A DNA stretch of 64,000 bases from an uncultured Eubacterium sp. GTDB taxonomy: Bacteria > Bacillota > Clostridia > Lachnospirales > Lachnospiraceae. Positions within the stretch are counted from its first letter, which is position 1. Each line of letters opens with the position of its first letter. Shown in pieces: positions 54,413 to 62,896 of this stretch. Below the pieces are notes generated by a model. The model searched no databases. It had not been told where the DNA came from and worked only from the letters and a program-made list of their open reading frames with translations. The stretch lies in the NCBI GenBank assembly GCA_947178105.1, contig CAMWXD010000001.1:119430-183429 (forward strand), in the 5' to 3' direction. The position numbers were made by a program, and so were the translations under genes.

Positions 54413-55831
54413 TCAGTTGATGGAGACTTTTCCTTTTCCTTCGATTTTCACTACTGAAGAAGCATTGAACCCTATATTTTTGCTTTCACATTGATACTGA
54501 TTTTTGATATTGTTTTGCAATTTATCTGCATCAATATGGACCGTTCCGCTGTCCAAAACGATGTCGCTGTTCAGCAGCGCTTTACTGTCTTTGGTTTCTA
54601 CAGAAATTTCTTCTTTTGTAACGACCACCCTGGAATCTGGAATTTCGATCTGGACTTTATCATTGTACAAAGTTACTTTGGATTCCTCCGATGATAATTC
54701 AAGCGCTTCCTCAGAAAAACAAATATTTTTGTTATGGAGATTGCCTATCTGTTTTAATTGGATATCTTTATACTGCTCAGACAGCTCAACCGTTCTCCTG
54801 CTTCCAATTACGTAAAAAGATTCTCCATTCCAGACAGCCTCCACGCAGTCATCTTTTTCCGGTATAAATACAATCCCACCGTTATTCGCTGTATACGGCG
54901 TCAAAACATCATACCACATTTGATCATCCTTCGTCATATCTTCCACGGATATCCCATGTGATGTACCCTGAAAGTCAAGTAAAACCCTGCCATAGTGGTC
55001 GGGATCCTCATTTTGGAATATTTTTGCGTGGAACAAACAGGCGGGCTGTATTTCCTTTCTTTGTTCTTTCTGCCTTTGTTCCGATCTTGCCATACACCAA
55101 AACCGGTACACGCCTTCTGTTTTTTTGACAACCAAGCGGTCAATGGTATAGTCCTGATGGTTCCAGCGTATGATTTTTCCAACATCCACATATTGGCGCA
55201 ATTCCTGTGATTCCACTGAACCGCTGATTGTAAATTCTATTTTTCGGCTCTCCAAATCAAAAGCCGCCGCCAGGGAAGTAAGTTCCTCATCCTTCACCTC
55301 CCTGATCTCACTGTCCTCACTTCCAATCATACACCGGCCGCTTTTTCCATTGTTGTTTTTTATAAAAAGCGGTTTTCCAAATCCGTCTTTCGCAATCCTT
55401 TTTAAAAAAGAGAAATCCGTTTCATTTAACTGTACCAGCGGCCCCGGCAGTTTCTGTTCCTTTACTTCTCCGGAAATAGCAACTTCCATATTGCCCAAGT
55501 CTGTAATTTGGTTCACAATGTCCCGGTAAGTCTGTCCCTGCTTTTGAAAAACCCGGGTTTTTTTCTCCAAATCCCATCCATAAGATTCAGAATAAACCGT
55601 AACAGTGACAATATGTTCCACTCCCTTCTGTATCAATTCGACTTTTGCGACCTTTCCGGTCATGAGACAGCAGTCATCCTCTATGATTTTTACCTGCATA
55701 TCCAACTTGCCTGCATAATCGGAAAAATCATAATCCGCAAACGAAAAAAAACAGTTACTATGCTCATTTTCACCTTTTTCCATCCTGAAATCACGGAAAC
55801 GTTCCACATTGTCAAAACCTGTTACTTTCAT
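54413..55831 (-). CDS. vgrG: VgrG-like spike protein
   Basis: 472 residues. The gp27-like part covers about 1-250: LQVKIIEDDCCLMTGKVAKVELIQKG-type barrel text, then YRDIVNQITDLGNMEVAISG and the VgrG-type VQLNETDFSFLKRIAKDGFGKPLFI (usually YxETDxxFLxRLxEEEGI). A gp5-like OB fold follows at about 265-345 (FHAKIFQNEDPDHYGRVLLDFQG...YDVLTPYTANNGGIVFIPEKDDCVEAVW). The C-terminus has short beta repeats (LELSSEESKVTLYNDKVQIEIPDSRVVVTKEEISVETKDSK) forming a needle-like stalk. It would sit on the tube and carry the PAAR-like tip. The start ribosome site GGAAAGGA is unusually close to the ATG. Confidence 0.85.
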   Translation of the reverse strand: MKVTGFDNVERFRDFRMEKGENEHSNCFFSFADYDFSDYAGKLDMQVKIIEDDCCLMTGKVAKVELIQKGVEHIVTVTVYSESYGWDLEKKTRVFQKQGQTYRDIVNQITDLGNMEVAISGEVKEQKLPGPLVQLNETDFSFLKRIAKDGFGKPLFIKNNNGKSGRCMIGSEDSEIREVKDEELTSLAAAFDLESRKIEFTISGSVESQELRQYVDVGKIIRWNHQDYTIDRLVVKKTEGVYRFWCMARSEQRQKEQRKEIQPACLFHAKIFQNEDPDHYGRVLLDFQGTSHGISVEDMTKDDQMWYDVLTPYTANNGGIVFIPEKDDCVEAVWNGESFYVIGSRRTVELSEQYKDIQLKQIGNLHNKNICFSEEALELSSEESKVTLYNDKVQIEIPDSRVVVTKEEISVETKDSKALLNSDIVLDSGTVHIDADKLQNNIKNQYQCESKNIGFNASSVVKIEGKGKVSIN

Positions 55832-55867
55832 TCCTTTCCCAGCTTTCTACATTTTTCATGAAATCTG

Positions 55868-56293
55868 TCAACAAATGACTTTAATCCCTTCAAAATTATC
55901 TTTTCTCTGCGCAAATTTAAGTGTGAACAAATTCTTATTTGTATCATCCTGGTCAAATTCCTCGAAATAATCTACGCAAAATACTTTATCCAGCACATAC
56001 CTTCTGACACGGACGTTTTGATTGATACGTATTATAATTTCAGCGCTTCGGTACACTTCATTACTTTTTCTGGCAAGCGCCCATAACATAAGCTCCCTGG
56101 TAACTTCTTTCGTTCCATCTGTTATAGAGCCTGTAATTTCAACCAGGTTCACTACATTTTCAGAACGGTCTTTCACATTCTCTTCAATCGTATCAATCTT
56201 AAATTTTACAGATTTCAGCGCCTCTTTACCTAATAAAATTTCTTTCCCGCCTGTCTGGCTGATTTTAACTTCATATCCTAAATTTTCTGCCAT
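55868..56293 (-). CDS. hcp: Hcp-like tail tube protein
   Basis: 141 residues, ATG after GGAGGATAAAACT. Beta-rich throughout: YEVKISQTGGKEILLGKEALKSVKFKIDTIEENVKDRS, VVNLVEITGSITDG, TRELMLWALARKSNEVYRSAEIIIRINQNVRVRRYVLDKVFCVDYFEEFDQDDTNKNLFTLKFAQRKD. This alternation, including a short amphipathic helix after TRELM, and the length match Hcp/phage tube proteins. It sits between the candidate sheath and the VgrG-like spike, the classic order. It would form the rings of the injected tube. Confidence 0.78.
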   Translation of the reverse strand: MAENLGYEVKISQTGGKEILLGKEALKSVKFKIDTIEENVKDRSENVVNLVEITGSITDGTKEVTRELMLWALARKSNEVYRSAEIIIRINQNVRVRRYVLDKVFCVDYFEEFDQDDTNKNLFTLKFAQRKDNFEGIKVIC

Positions 56294-56338
56294 AGTTTTA
56301 TCCTCCTGGTTATAATATGATGCCTGTTATTTTATTTA

Positions 56339-58558
56339 CTACTTTGCTACGATTTTAGGTCTGACGTATCCTTTTTCATTCAGATAATCAATTTCAATTG
56401 TATTATCATCCGTCATCTTTATTTTTTCACCGTCTTTGAGCAATGTGTTCACCGGTACCTGCCCCGATGCCCGTTCCTGCGCCTCGTCCGACCACTCCAG
56501 GACATCCTGTTTTATAAATTCATTAATTTTATCCGGATCCACGGTATCCTGGTTGTCCAAAACACACATTAATATAAAATCCTGGAACAACTGATTTGAA
56601 ATTTTAGTATACCTCTCCACCCCTTTTTGCATTGTCCTTGCGTTTTTCACAAAACAGTGACGGATCGGCATCCCGCGTTCCCCTGTAATTTCAGTGTTGG
56701 AAAAATAAAAACCGAATCTGGATTCCATGATATCTTCTTCCATGTCTCTCGGGCATGCAAGGATATTTTCCAGACACATATTAGACTGGAATTTTTTGTA
56801 TACATTTTTTCCTTCAAAATCCATTCTCACATTTGGCGCCAAAAGGTCAACTTCAAACCCTTTCTTTTGCAGCATCTTTTTCTGCTGCGCCCCAACTGTC
56901 ATTCCTGCCGCAATATAAGAAGACTCTATGTATATGGAAGGAATCTGTAACGATACGAGCTGCTTTTGGCACCCTTTGTCTACCAGCTCCTGGTTTATGA
57001 CCACGGTTGTCTCTTCTTCCGGGATAATTGTAAAATTCGGCAAACAACAAACTGCATAAGCGCCGTTATGCATGATTCCGGAAAAATCCAGCTTATCCCT
57101 CATTTGTTCATAGATCTTCTTGTTCATAGCTCCAAAACATGTATTTTTATTTGCTTTGTAATTATAAAAAGCCAGAACTCCAGCTTGTGCGCAAACATCC
57201 AACAATATTTGCACATTTTCCACACTGGCCAGCCCTTTTACGGGCTGCGGTTTTTGGTTGTCGATATTGCCAATATTCCCAAAAGGATTGCTGAAATCAA
57301 TCTCTTGTGATGCATCTTTGTTTCTTCCTGATTCATTGCCAAGGGCAACTGCAGGAATGATGCCAAACCAGATTTTTTCCTTTCTTGTCCTGTTTACTGC
57401 TTTCAAAAAAACAGAAAGCCGATCTTTGACTTGCACCAGTTCTTCCACAGTCGCATTTGCTACAATTAAATAGCTGTCCAATTCCCCATCCACTGCAGCA
57501 TTCTCAAAAAAAGCTTTCACTCCTATAAATTTTTCAACCAAAGGGGCGATTGTACCAGCCAGACTTTCCATCCATTTTTTATAATCCTGCTGGCCGGATT
57601 CCAGCCGTGCAAGCCAAAAGCTTTCCTCATGCCCTGTCCTTGCCAGTTCTGTGGATATATTCGACAAAACAAGATTGGTAATTTCCGGGCTTTCCTGCAT
57701 AGCATCCGGCGCACATTCTTCATAGTCTTGTTTTAATAGTTCCAGCATTTTTTGCGAGGATGTATGTTCCAATAATCTCTGCTCTTCCCCGTCCTGCTGC
57801 TCTAACGCTTTAAACCGCAATTCCCCATCCGCGTCATAAAACGGAATTCCGATTACATCGCTCCCTGCTTCCAAGTGATGGCTGCCCTTTTTATTTTTCA
57901 TTTCAAGCAATGCCGCCGCAGCGTCTCCTAATTTTAAAGACAGCATCGCAGAAGAGCCTTTCAAATATACATCCTGGACCATCAGCCTGCCTTCATTCAC
58001 CTTATCAATGCAGTTTTTCTTTTCCGGGCTTGGCACGCCGGGCGTCTCTGCTTCCAGCCTGTAATATTCCTGGATATAAGCATCCATATCGCTTCGCGCC
58101 TGTTTGATTTTTTCCGTTTGCGATTCTGGCGACAACAGCCTTGATACTTCTGAAAAATCGAACTCAACCTGGGCTTTCCCACTGTTTTTCCTCTGTTCAT
58201 AAAGCCTGTTGACCATTTCATAAATTGCCGTGGCATTTAATGCAGTCGGCTCCATCCCGGTTTCATCATACCGTTTCGGCTTTTCTATGGAATACTGTAT
58301 TTCCACGCCGCCATTCTCTCCCGGCAAAACAGTTTCGTATACCCACGGGCAAAATTTATCTATAAACTCATCAAAAGAACGAACTGCCAGATTTTTTTCA
58401 ATTCTTTTGTAAAATGAATCAACTGCCACATCTCCTTCCGTCAAATATCTTCGTAAATTTGGCAGTTGCTCTCCGTTTTGATTCGTATCTGCGAACTTCT
58501 CAAATAAAATCGCTTTACTTGTCTGCTTAAACTCATCCCAGTAATTTTTTTGTCCCAT
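56339..58558 (-). CDS. Candidate contractile sheath protein (large, TssB/TssC-like)
   Basis: 739 residues, ATG after AGAGAGGAAAATCGA. It lies 45 bp upstream of the tube gene. Segments reminiscent of sheath subunits are LAVRSFDEFIDKFCPWVYETVLPG early on, a long helical middle (SEVSRLLSPESQTEKIKQARSDMDAYIQEYYRLE), and a C-terminal beta tail ending TIEIDYLNEKGYVRPKIVAK like a sheath handshake strand. TssB is about 165 and TssC about 490 residues; a fused or enlarged sheath would fit 739. The call rests on position, size and weak resemblance; no alternative enzyme motif was found. Confidence 0.55.
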   Translation of the reverse strand: MGQKNYWDEFKQTSKAILFEKFADTNQNGEQLPNLRRYLTEGDVAVDSFYKRIEKNLAVRSFDEFIDKFCPWVYETVLPGENGGVEIQYSIEKPKRYDETGMEPTALNATAIYEMVNRLYEQRKNSGKAQVEFDFSEVSRLLSPESQTEKIKQARSDMDAYIQEYYRLEAETPGVPSPEKKNCIDKVNEGRLMVQDVYLKGSSAMLSLKLGDAAAALLEMKNKKGSHHLEAGSDVIGIPFYDADGELRFKALEQQDGEEQRLLEHTSSQKMLELLKQDYEECAPDAMQESPEITNLVLSNISTELARTGHEESFWLARLESGQQDYKKWMESLAGTIAPLVEKFIGVKAFFENAAVDGELDSYLIVANATVEELVQVKDRLSVFLKAVNRTRKEKIWFGIIPAVALGNESGRNKDASQEIDFSNPFGNIGNIDNQKPQPVKGLASVENVQILLDVCAQAGVLAFYNYKANKNTCFGAMNKKIYEQMRDKLDFSGIMHNGAYAVCCLPNFTIIPEEETTVVINQELVDKGCQKQLVSLQIPSIYIESSYIAAGMTVGAQQKKMLQKKGFEVDLLAPNVRMDFEGKNVYKKFQSNMCLENILACPRDMEEDIMESRFGFYFSNTEITGERGMPIRHCFVKNARTMQKGVERYTKISNQLFQDFILMCVLDNQDTVDPDKINEFIKQDVLEWSDEAQERASGQVPVNTLLKDGEKIKMTDDNTIEIDYLNEKGYVRPKIVAK

Positions 58559-58574
58559 TCGATTTTCCTCTCTT

Positions 58575-59108
58575 TCAATCTGTCTCCAAGTCTTTGATTA
58601 CGATCCCTTTCAGTTTTTGGGAATGAATCTCTGTTTCCAATAGCTCCTTTAACCGCTGCGTTAAAATAATCTCATCATTCCCGCCCTGAAGTTTAAAAAT
58701 ATCATAATTTCCAACCCGGTTTCCGATAATCGCGATTTTCACACAAACCTGAAACTCCTGGTCAAAAGCTTCTTCCGGGTCAAGGCAGTCAATCCTCGGC
58801 GGAAGCGCCAGCCAGTATATTTCCTCTATTTCTAATTCAGGTATTTTCAAATTAATTCTTTTATAAAATAAATTATCAATCCCCCAATAATCGAATCTCT
58901 CCCTCATTTTATCCGATATCAGCGGGACATATTGTTCCGCCATAATCAAATCCGGAAATTCGGCGCCATATTCCAGATCTAATTCTACGGAAATTTCTTT
59001 ATGGTCCAAAAACTGAAATTCTGAATTCATGCATCCCCGTTTTATTTCCTCTGGTACTTTTACATGCACGTATGCCTCTGAAATTTTTTGTTCCATGATA
59101 TAAAACAT
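58575..59108 (-). CDS. Imm11-like immunity protein for the tip effector
   Basis: 177 residues. The ATG at 59108 shares its A with the stop of the effector gene (TAATG) and follows GGGGAG, so it is co-translated. The fold-defining text is PELEIEEIYWLALPPRIDCLDPEEAFD, VGNYDIFKLQGGNDEIILTQRLKELLE and KLKGIVIKDLET. This pattern, with a C-terminal LxxLLE and GI/GF-strand, is that of the Imm11/DUF1629 immunity family. Directly after a toxin-tipped protein this is the expected place for a cognate immunity gene protecting the producer. Confidence 0.72.
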   Translation of the reverse strand: MFYIMEQKISEAYVHVKVPEEIKRGCMNSEFQFLDHKEISVELDLEYGAEFPDLIMAEQYVPLISDKMRERFDYWGIDNLFYKRINLKIPELEIEEIYWLALPPRIDCLDPEEAFDQEFQVCVKIAIIGNRVGNYDIFKLQGGNDEIILTQRLKELLETEIHSQKLKGIVIKDLETD

Positions 59109-60787
59109 TACTGCTCCCCTTTAATCTCACACAGCCTTTTTTTCAAAACATTTTCTTTGCCATGGACATAAATCCCCCGAATTTCCGCTTCCACATCTGA
59201 AATATTATATTTGAAATAGTCATCTGCCGAAATGCCATTCAAATTCACTCTAAAAATATTTGTAATCTTAAACGGCAGCGTAATTTCACCATGCCCACAA
59301 TCAAAATACGCAACATCAATTTGCTCACAAAAAGCAACCAGACGGGCGAGAGACTTCCTTTTTCCTGTATCAAATCTTTTTCTGCCACGCCTGTCCACAT
59401 AATTTTTTCCTTGTTTTCTTGATAAAACATATTTGGAAGCTTCCAAACCGCCATCCACTTTCTGAAATACCAATACCCAGATATGAAAAACCCGGAATGC
59501 ATAATCATAGGCATCTGCAGAAACAAAATACGGAAAGCTTTTTTGGGGGTCTGTTTCGAATAAGATCAACTGTTTCCTCACCAAATCGATGACATGATGG
59601 ATAATTTTAAAAAAACGCTGCTTATCCTGCTCATAGCAGGTTTCCTCTATTCTGCAATGTCCTTTTGTTTCCTTCCTCATATATGTATACAATAGGTTTG
59701 CAACCTCCGTCGCATAACATGAAATATTATGTTCATTTTCAAAATCCCTGCCATGTCCGCCACCATGCCATTGCCTGCCCACCTCCTGCATCGAATAATA
59801 TTTAAACTTTCTTTTCTCAAACTCAGGCATTTGGCTAAACTTAACATGGAACTCTCCCTTGTTACGCTCTTCGTAAGTATTCAGCCCAGGCAATATGATG
59901 CAATTATAAGACTCATTTACATCATATCCATAAAAATTAGCCAGTTTTACAACAAATTTTAATTTATCCTGTTCTAATACATCTTTCGTTGATAAAATAT
60001 GATGCGCCGCGTTTCCGCAGGAAATTTTATCAAATATGCGGTACTCTTCTTCAATACTGAAAAATTTATTCTTATAGCTTCGCCTGGTATTTCCAAGCAT
60101 AGGAAAATCCCTCTCATAATTTTCCCTTAAAATAATGCCTGGTTTTTTACTTAAGCCTGGTTTTTCTGCGCTTTTAATAAAACTCGATTCTGTCAGAACA
60201 TAGGCGCATTCTTTACATTTTTGTTTTTTGACATCATATGGGCAATACAAATCTTCGACTGCCCCCTGGCTTTTTTCACTTTTAGCCGGATTGCTTTCTT
60301 TTCCGCCCCTTTCCCCCGTTCCACCAGATTGTTTCACTTGCTGGCTATTTTCATAATCTGCACTGTCCACATTTGCAGATTGTCCTGCGGATGGTCCTTT
60401 TATTCCTGCACTGCTCAGGGTGAATGGCGTATAGCGATCCTGCACTGCTTTTTTTACCCCATTCCGGCATACTGTAATCGTCCCTCCTCCACATGCGCAT
60501 ACAAATTCAGAAGACGCCAGCAATAAATTTTTGCCACCTGCCACATGTTTTGAAAATTTCTTCCATGTTCCGGTAATCACAGGCGCAATACAGTTCGGGC
60601 CAAATGGATTTTGCGGAAGGTTTGAGCATACTCCTGGCATAAGCAATATTAACTGACTCGCCGTCGTCAATGCTGCCTTGCCTTCTATCCAAATTTTCTT
60701 TGCAGCTATTTCCTGAGGCTTTAGCTTCACAGTCATGCAATTTGAGCATTGGAACAGGCATCCTTCATTTAAAAATTTATCTCCCAT
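59108..60787 (-). CDS. DUF4280 PAAR-like tip fused to an AHH-type nuclease toxin
   Basis: 559 residues. Domain 1 (about 1-115) is DUF4280/PAAR-like: LNEGCLFQCSNCMTVKLKP, PGVCSNLPQNPFGPNCIAPVITGTW, SEFVCACGGGTITV, which would cap the VgrG-like spike. A low-complexity Ser/Gly/Lys linker (about 120-180) follows, then a CPYDVKKQKCKECAY zinc-like knuckle (about 182-196). Domain 3 (about 255-360) carries AHH nuclease features: GNAAHHILSTKDVLEQ, NESYNCIILPGLNTYEERNKGEFHVKFSQMP and RQWHGGGHG. A 200-residue C-terminal helical extension has no known motif. It probably delivers DNase activity into target cells. The start overlaps the J-domain gene by 19 nt. Confidence 0.8.
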   Translation of the reverse strand: MGDKFLNEGCLFQCSNCMTVKLKPQEIAAKKIWIEGKAALTTASQLILLMPGVCSNLPQNPFGPNCIAPVITGTWKKFSKHVAGGKNLLLASSEFVCACGGGTITVCRNGVKKAVQDRYTPFTLSSAGIKGPSAGQSANVDSADYENSQQVKQSGGTGERGGKESNPAKSEKSQGAVEDLYCPYDVKKQKCKECAYVLTESSFIKSAEKPGLSKKPGIILRENYERDFPMLGNTRRSYKNKFFSIEEEYRIFDKISCGNAAHHILSTKDVLEQDKLKFVVKLANFYGYDVNESYNCIILPGLNTYEERNKGEFHVKFSQMPEFEKRKFKYYSMQEVGRQWHGGGHGRDFENEHNISCYATEVANLLYTYMRKETKGHCRIEETCYEQDKQRFFKIIHHVIDLVRKQLILFETDPQKSFPYFVSADAYDYAFRVFHIWVLVFQKVDGGLEASKYVLSRKQGKNYVDRRGRKRFDTGKRKSLARLVAFCEQIDVAYFDCGHGEITLPFKITNIFRVNLNGISADDYFKYNISDVEAEIRGIYVHGKENVLKKRLCEIKGEQ

Positions 60788-61149
60788 GTCCCGTCACCTG
60801 TTTGCTTTTTTAACCCCGTGCCTTCACAGTACATGCATTTGACTTTGCGGGCTATATACCCCCGCGAAGTTTTTATTTTTTCTCTTCTCTTTCCGGCGCC
60901 ATTGCACATAGGGCATATATTTTTTCCTTCTTCCCGGCTTTGGTTCACCGTATCCTGTTTGTCCTGATTATCCTGCAAAAACTCATACGCTTTTTGCACT
61001 TCATGAAACTTATCCTCGTTTCCCGTCAGCTTATTATCCGGATGAAACTTTCTTGCATATAATTTATACTGTCTTTTTAATTCATCCCCAGTAAAGGATT
61101 CATTCAAACCCAGTATTGATACCGCACGCCTGTGCTCCACGTTTTCCAC
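60769..61149 (-). CDS. J-domain protein with one zinc-finger pair
   Basis: 126 residues from GTG 61149; an alternative GTG at 61140 is better spaced from GAGGTGG. The J domain is VSILGLNESFTGDELKRQYKLYARKFHPDNKLTGNEDKFHEVQKAYEFLQ with intact HPD (about 36-38), needed to stimulate Hsp70 ATPase. After a Gln/Asp linker come two CxxCxGxG motifs, CPMCNGAG (79-86) and CMYCEGTG (105-112), making one zinc centre rather than the two of DnaJ. There is no client-binding C-terminal domain. As first gene of the structural operon it fits a dedicated co-chaperone for ATPases A and B. Confidence 0.9.
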   Translation of the reverse strand: MENVEHRRAVSILGLNESFTGDELKRQYKLYARKFHPDNKLTGNEDKFHEVQKAYEFLQDNQDKQDTVNQSREEGKNICPMCNGAGKRREKIKTSRGYIARKVKCMYCEGTGLKKQTGDGTWEINF

Positions 61150-61250
61150 CTCTTTTGCCTGCTATTCGCTCTATTTATTCTCAACAAAAACGATAATACA
61201 ATTATACGATTCCGCCCGAATATTGTCAATCAATTCGTCAGCTTGTCCCC

Positions 61251-62213
61251 TCAATGCCTCTTTACAACTTCTATATTTTCCCCCTGGCTTTTCAGCCACA
61301 TATTAATTCCCTTCCCAAAAGTTTCCGCACGGATCAGATATCTGTTATTTTCTTTGTCCTCCTGAATGATTTTTGCTGTCGGCAGCTTGTCCAAAACTGC
61401 TTCCAGGCTCCATCCTTTGTACCAGAACTCTATTTTTTGCAGCTTTCCCCCATACATAAACTGGACACGCTTGCGGTACTCGCCTTCTTCGAACCGGTCT
61501 TTATAAGGCACCTGGAAATGTTCATCCAGGATTTTCAACCGGCGTATCCGGTCAATCCGGTAAATCGTGGGGAACGGGTCATCGGCAATCTGGAATTCTT
61601 TATCTCTGTTTATATTTTCAATCTGCGCTGCCATATAAAAATAAAATTCGCAAAACAAGATTGCCAATGGCTCAACTTTTCTTGTGACAACCTTCCCCGT
61701 TCCAGCTTTCTCATAAAGTATTTCAATGCACCTGTGTTCTTTGGCAGCAAGCGCAATTTCCCACATCTTATCTGTAAATACTTTTTTATGGCGAAGCTCC
61801 ACATAATGAAAGCATTCGTTTGCACATAGCTCCTTCATCAATTTCCGGTTTTCTGGCAATGCGCACCGGTCGATTAGCTTATCCAGTATTTTCATCATTT
61901 CTGGCTTGATAAACGCCCTGCTTTCCAGCAGGATTTTCATGACTGCTAAAAGCTCACCGTCTGACATCCGCTCCTTCTCCACCTGCTTTAACTGATATCC
62001 ATGCTCACTGCGGTCGTAGACAACATCATTCACAACGCCTTTATAAATTGTCCGGCTGCTTAAAAATTCGCGGATATCATCCAAATCGCGCTGGACGCTT
62101 CTTTCTGAAATCCCCAGACGTGACGCTTCCTGCTTTTTGTTAATCGTATCACCGTTCATCAAGCGTGTATACAAGTCCAGTATCCTTTGTATTTTATCTT
62201 CTTTTGTATCCAT
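61251..62213 (-). CDS. WYL-domain transcriptional regulator
   Basis: 320 residues, ATG after GGGAGGGCAGAT. N-terminal HTH (about 1-60, RILDLYTRLMNGDTINKKQEASRLGISERSVQRDLDDIREFLSS) is followed by a WYL domain (about 140-230, RCIEILYEKAGTGKVVTRKVEPLAILFCEFYFYMAAQIENI) and a WCX C-terminal region (VQFMYGGKLQKIEFWYKGWSLEAVLDKLPTAKII). WYL proteins sense nucleic acid or nucleotide ligands and regulate DNA-damage and defence genes. It is transcribed just before the CIS genes and probably controls them, perhaps through the palindrome at 62826. Confidence 0.92.
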   Translation of the reverse strand: MDTKEDKIQRILDLYTRLMNGDTINKKQEASRLGISERSVQRDLDDIREFLSSRTIYKGVVNDVVYDRSEHGYQLKQVEKERMSDGELLAVMKILLESRAFIKPEMMKILDKLIDRCALPENRKLMKELCANECFHYVELRHKKVFTDKMWEIALAAKEHRCIEILYEKAGTGKVVTRKVEPLAILFCEFYFYMAAQIENINRDKEFQIADDPFPTIYRIDRIRRLKILDEHFQVPYKDRFEEGEYRKRVQFMYGGKLQKIEFWYKGWSLEAVLDKLPTAKIIQEDKENNRYLIRAETFGKGINMWLKSQGENIEVVKRH

Positions 62214-62241
62214 ATCTGCCCTCCCTGTTGCATGGCTTATT

Positions 62242-62745
62242 TTATCCGATCTCCTGTAATATGTATTTTACACCACACCTCCCTGCATTGCCATCAACAA
62301 AAATGAATTCTTTTAATTTTTCAATGAGTTCGCCTCCATCCCATAAAAGCTTCATACGCCCATATGCGTTCGCACCGCCAAAAAAATCTTCTTCGTTTAG
62401 CTGCTCCGAAAATACTTTCTGCATCAAATCAGCCATTTCCCGTTCCAGCCGGCCAGAAGCAAGTTCCGCTGTCCGGTAAGTGTCTGATACATTTTGCTGC
62501 ATCTGCCTGTATAAGAGCTGTTCTTTTTTGGGCATGACAGTTCCATACACTGCAACAAAATCCTGTACATGCTGCAACTGCATCGATAAGTCCGCGGTAA
62601 TCTGATAAGAAGCAGCCCATAATTCAAATGCAATCCCAAGGCATTGATTCACGTCTCCTTTTGCTGCTTGTTGTTTTTCCTGCATTCTGTTGCAATACTC
62701 CTGATAAGTATGGCGCTTTCCGGCTTTTGTTTCTTCCAGTTTCAT
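62242..62745 (-). CDS. Unknown helical protein upstream of the WYL regulator
   Basis: 167 residues from ATG 62745, 8 nt after GGGAGG; the frame to 62793 has no ribosome site. Predicted all-helical with coiled-coil-like text: KRHTYQEYCNRMQEKQQAAKG, FELWAASYQITADLSMQLQHVQDFVAVYG, YRQMQQNVSDTYRTAELASGRLEREMADLMQKVF. The last 40 residues, LWDGGELIEKLKEFIFVDGNAGRCGVKYIL, are more beta. No recognised family. It is the first gene of the CIS-linked transcription unit, 28 bp before the WYL gene. Confidence 0.7.
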   Translation of the reverse strand: MKLEETKAGKRHTYQEYCNRMQEKQQAAKGDVNQCLGIAFELWAASYQITADLSMQLQHVQDFVAVYGTVMPKKEQLLYRQMQQNVSDTYRTAELASGRLEREMADLMQKVFSEQLNEEDFFGGANAYGRMKLLWDGGELIEKLKEFIFVDGNAGRCGVKYILQEIG

Positions 62746-62825
62746 TCCTGTTTCCTCCCTAATCATGAAATTTATTTTGCTTTTTTGAAACATGCTATAA
62801 AAGAACTTGTCTCTTGAGTATACTC

Positions 62826-62856
62826 TATGACATAGACATATTTTGTCTATGTCATA
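62826..62856. promoter_or_regulatory. Perfect 13-bp-arm palindrome upstream of the CIS-linked genes
   Basis: TATGACATAGACA-5 nt-TGTCTATGTCATA (62826-62838 and 62844-62856), 81 bp before the 62745 start. Each arm contains a GACATA/GACA tandem. It is a strong operator candidate, plausibly for the WYL regulator. I could not place a convincing -35/-10 pair relative to it. Confidence 0.7.
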
Positions 62857-62896
62857 AATTTATTATAGGAATTTAAACTACAAGATTGTATGGAAT

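Noticed and set aside
45261..61149. A prophage or complete tailed-phage module
   Set aside because: No capsid, terminase, portal, integrase or lysis genes; instead an immunity gene, a toxin tip and chaperones are present.
45261..61149. A canonical type VI secretion system
   Set aside because: No ClpV, TssJ, TssL or TssM is recognisable, and the host appears Gram-positive; the term contractile injection system is safer.
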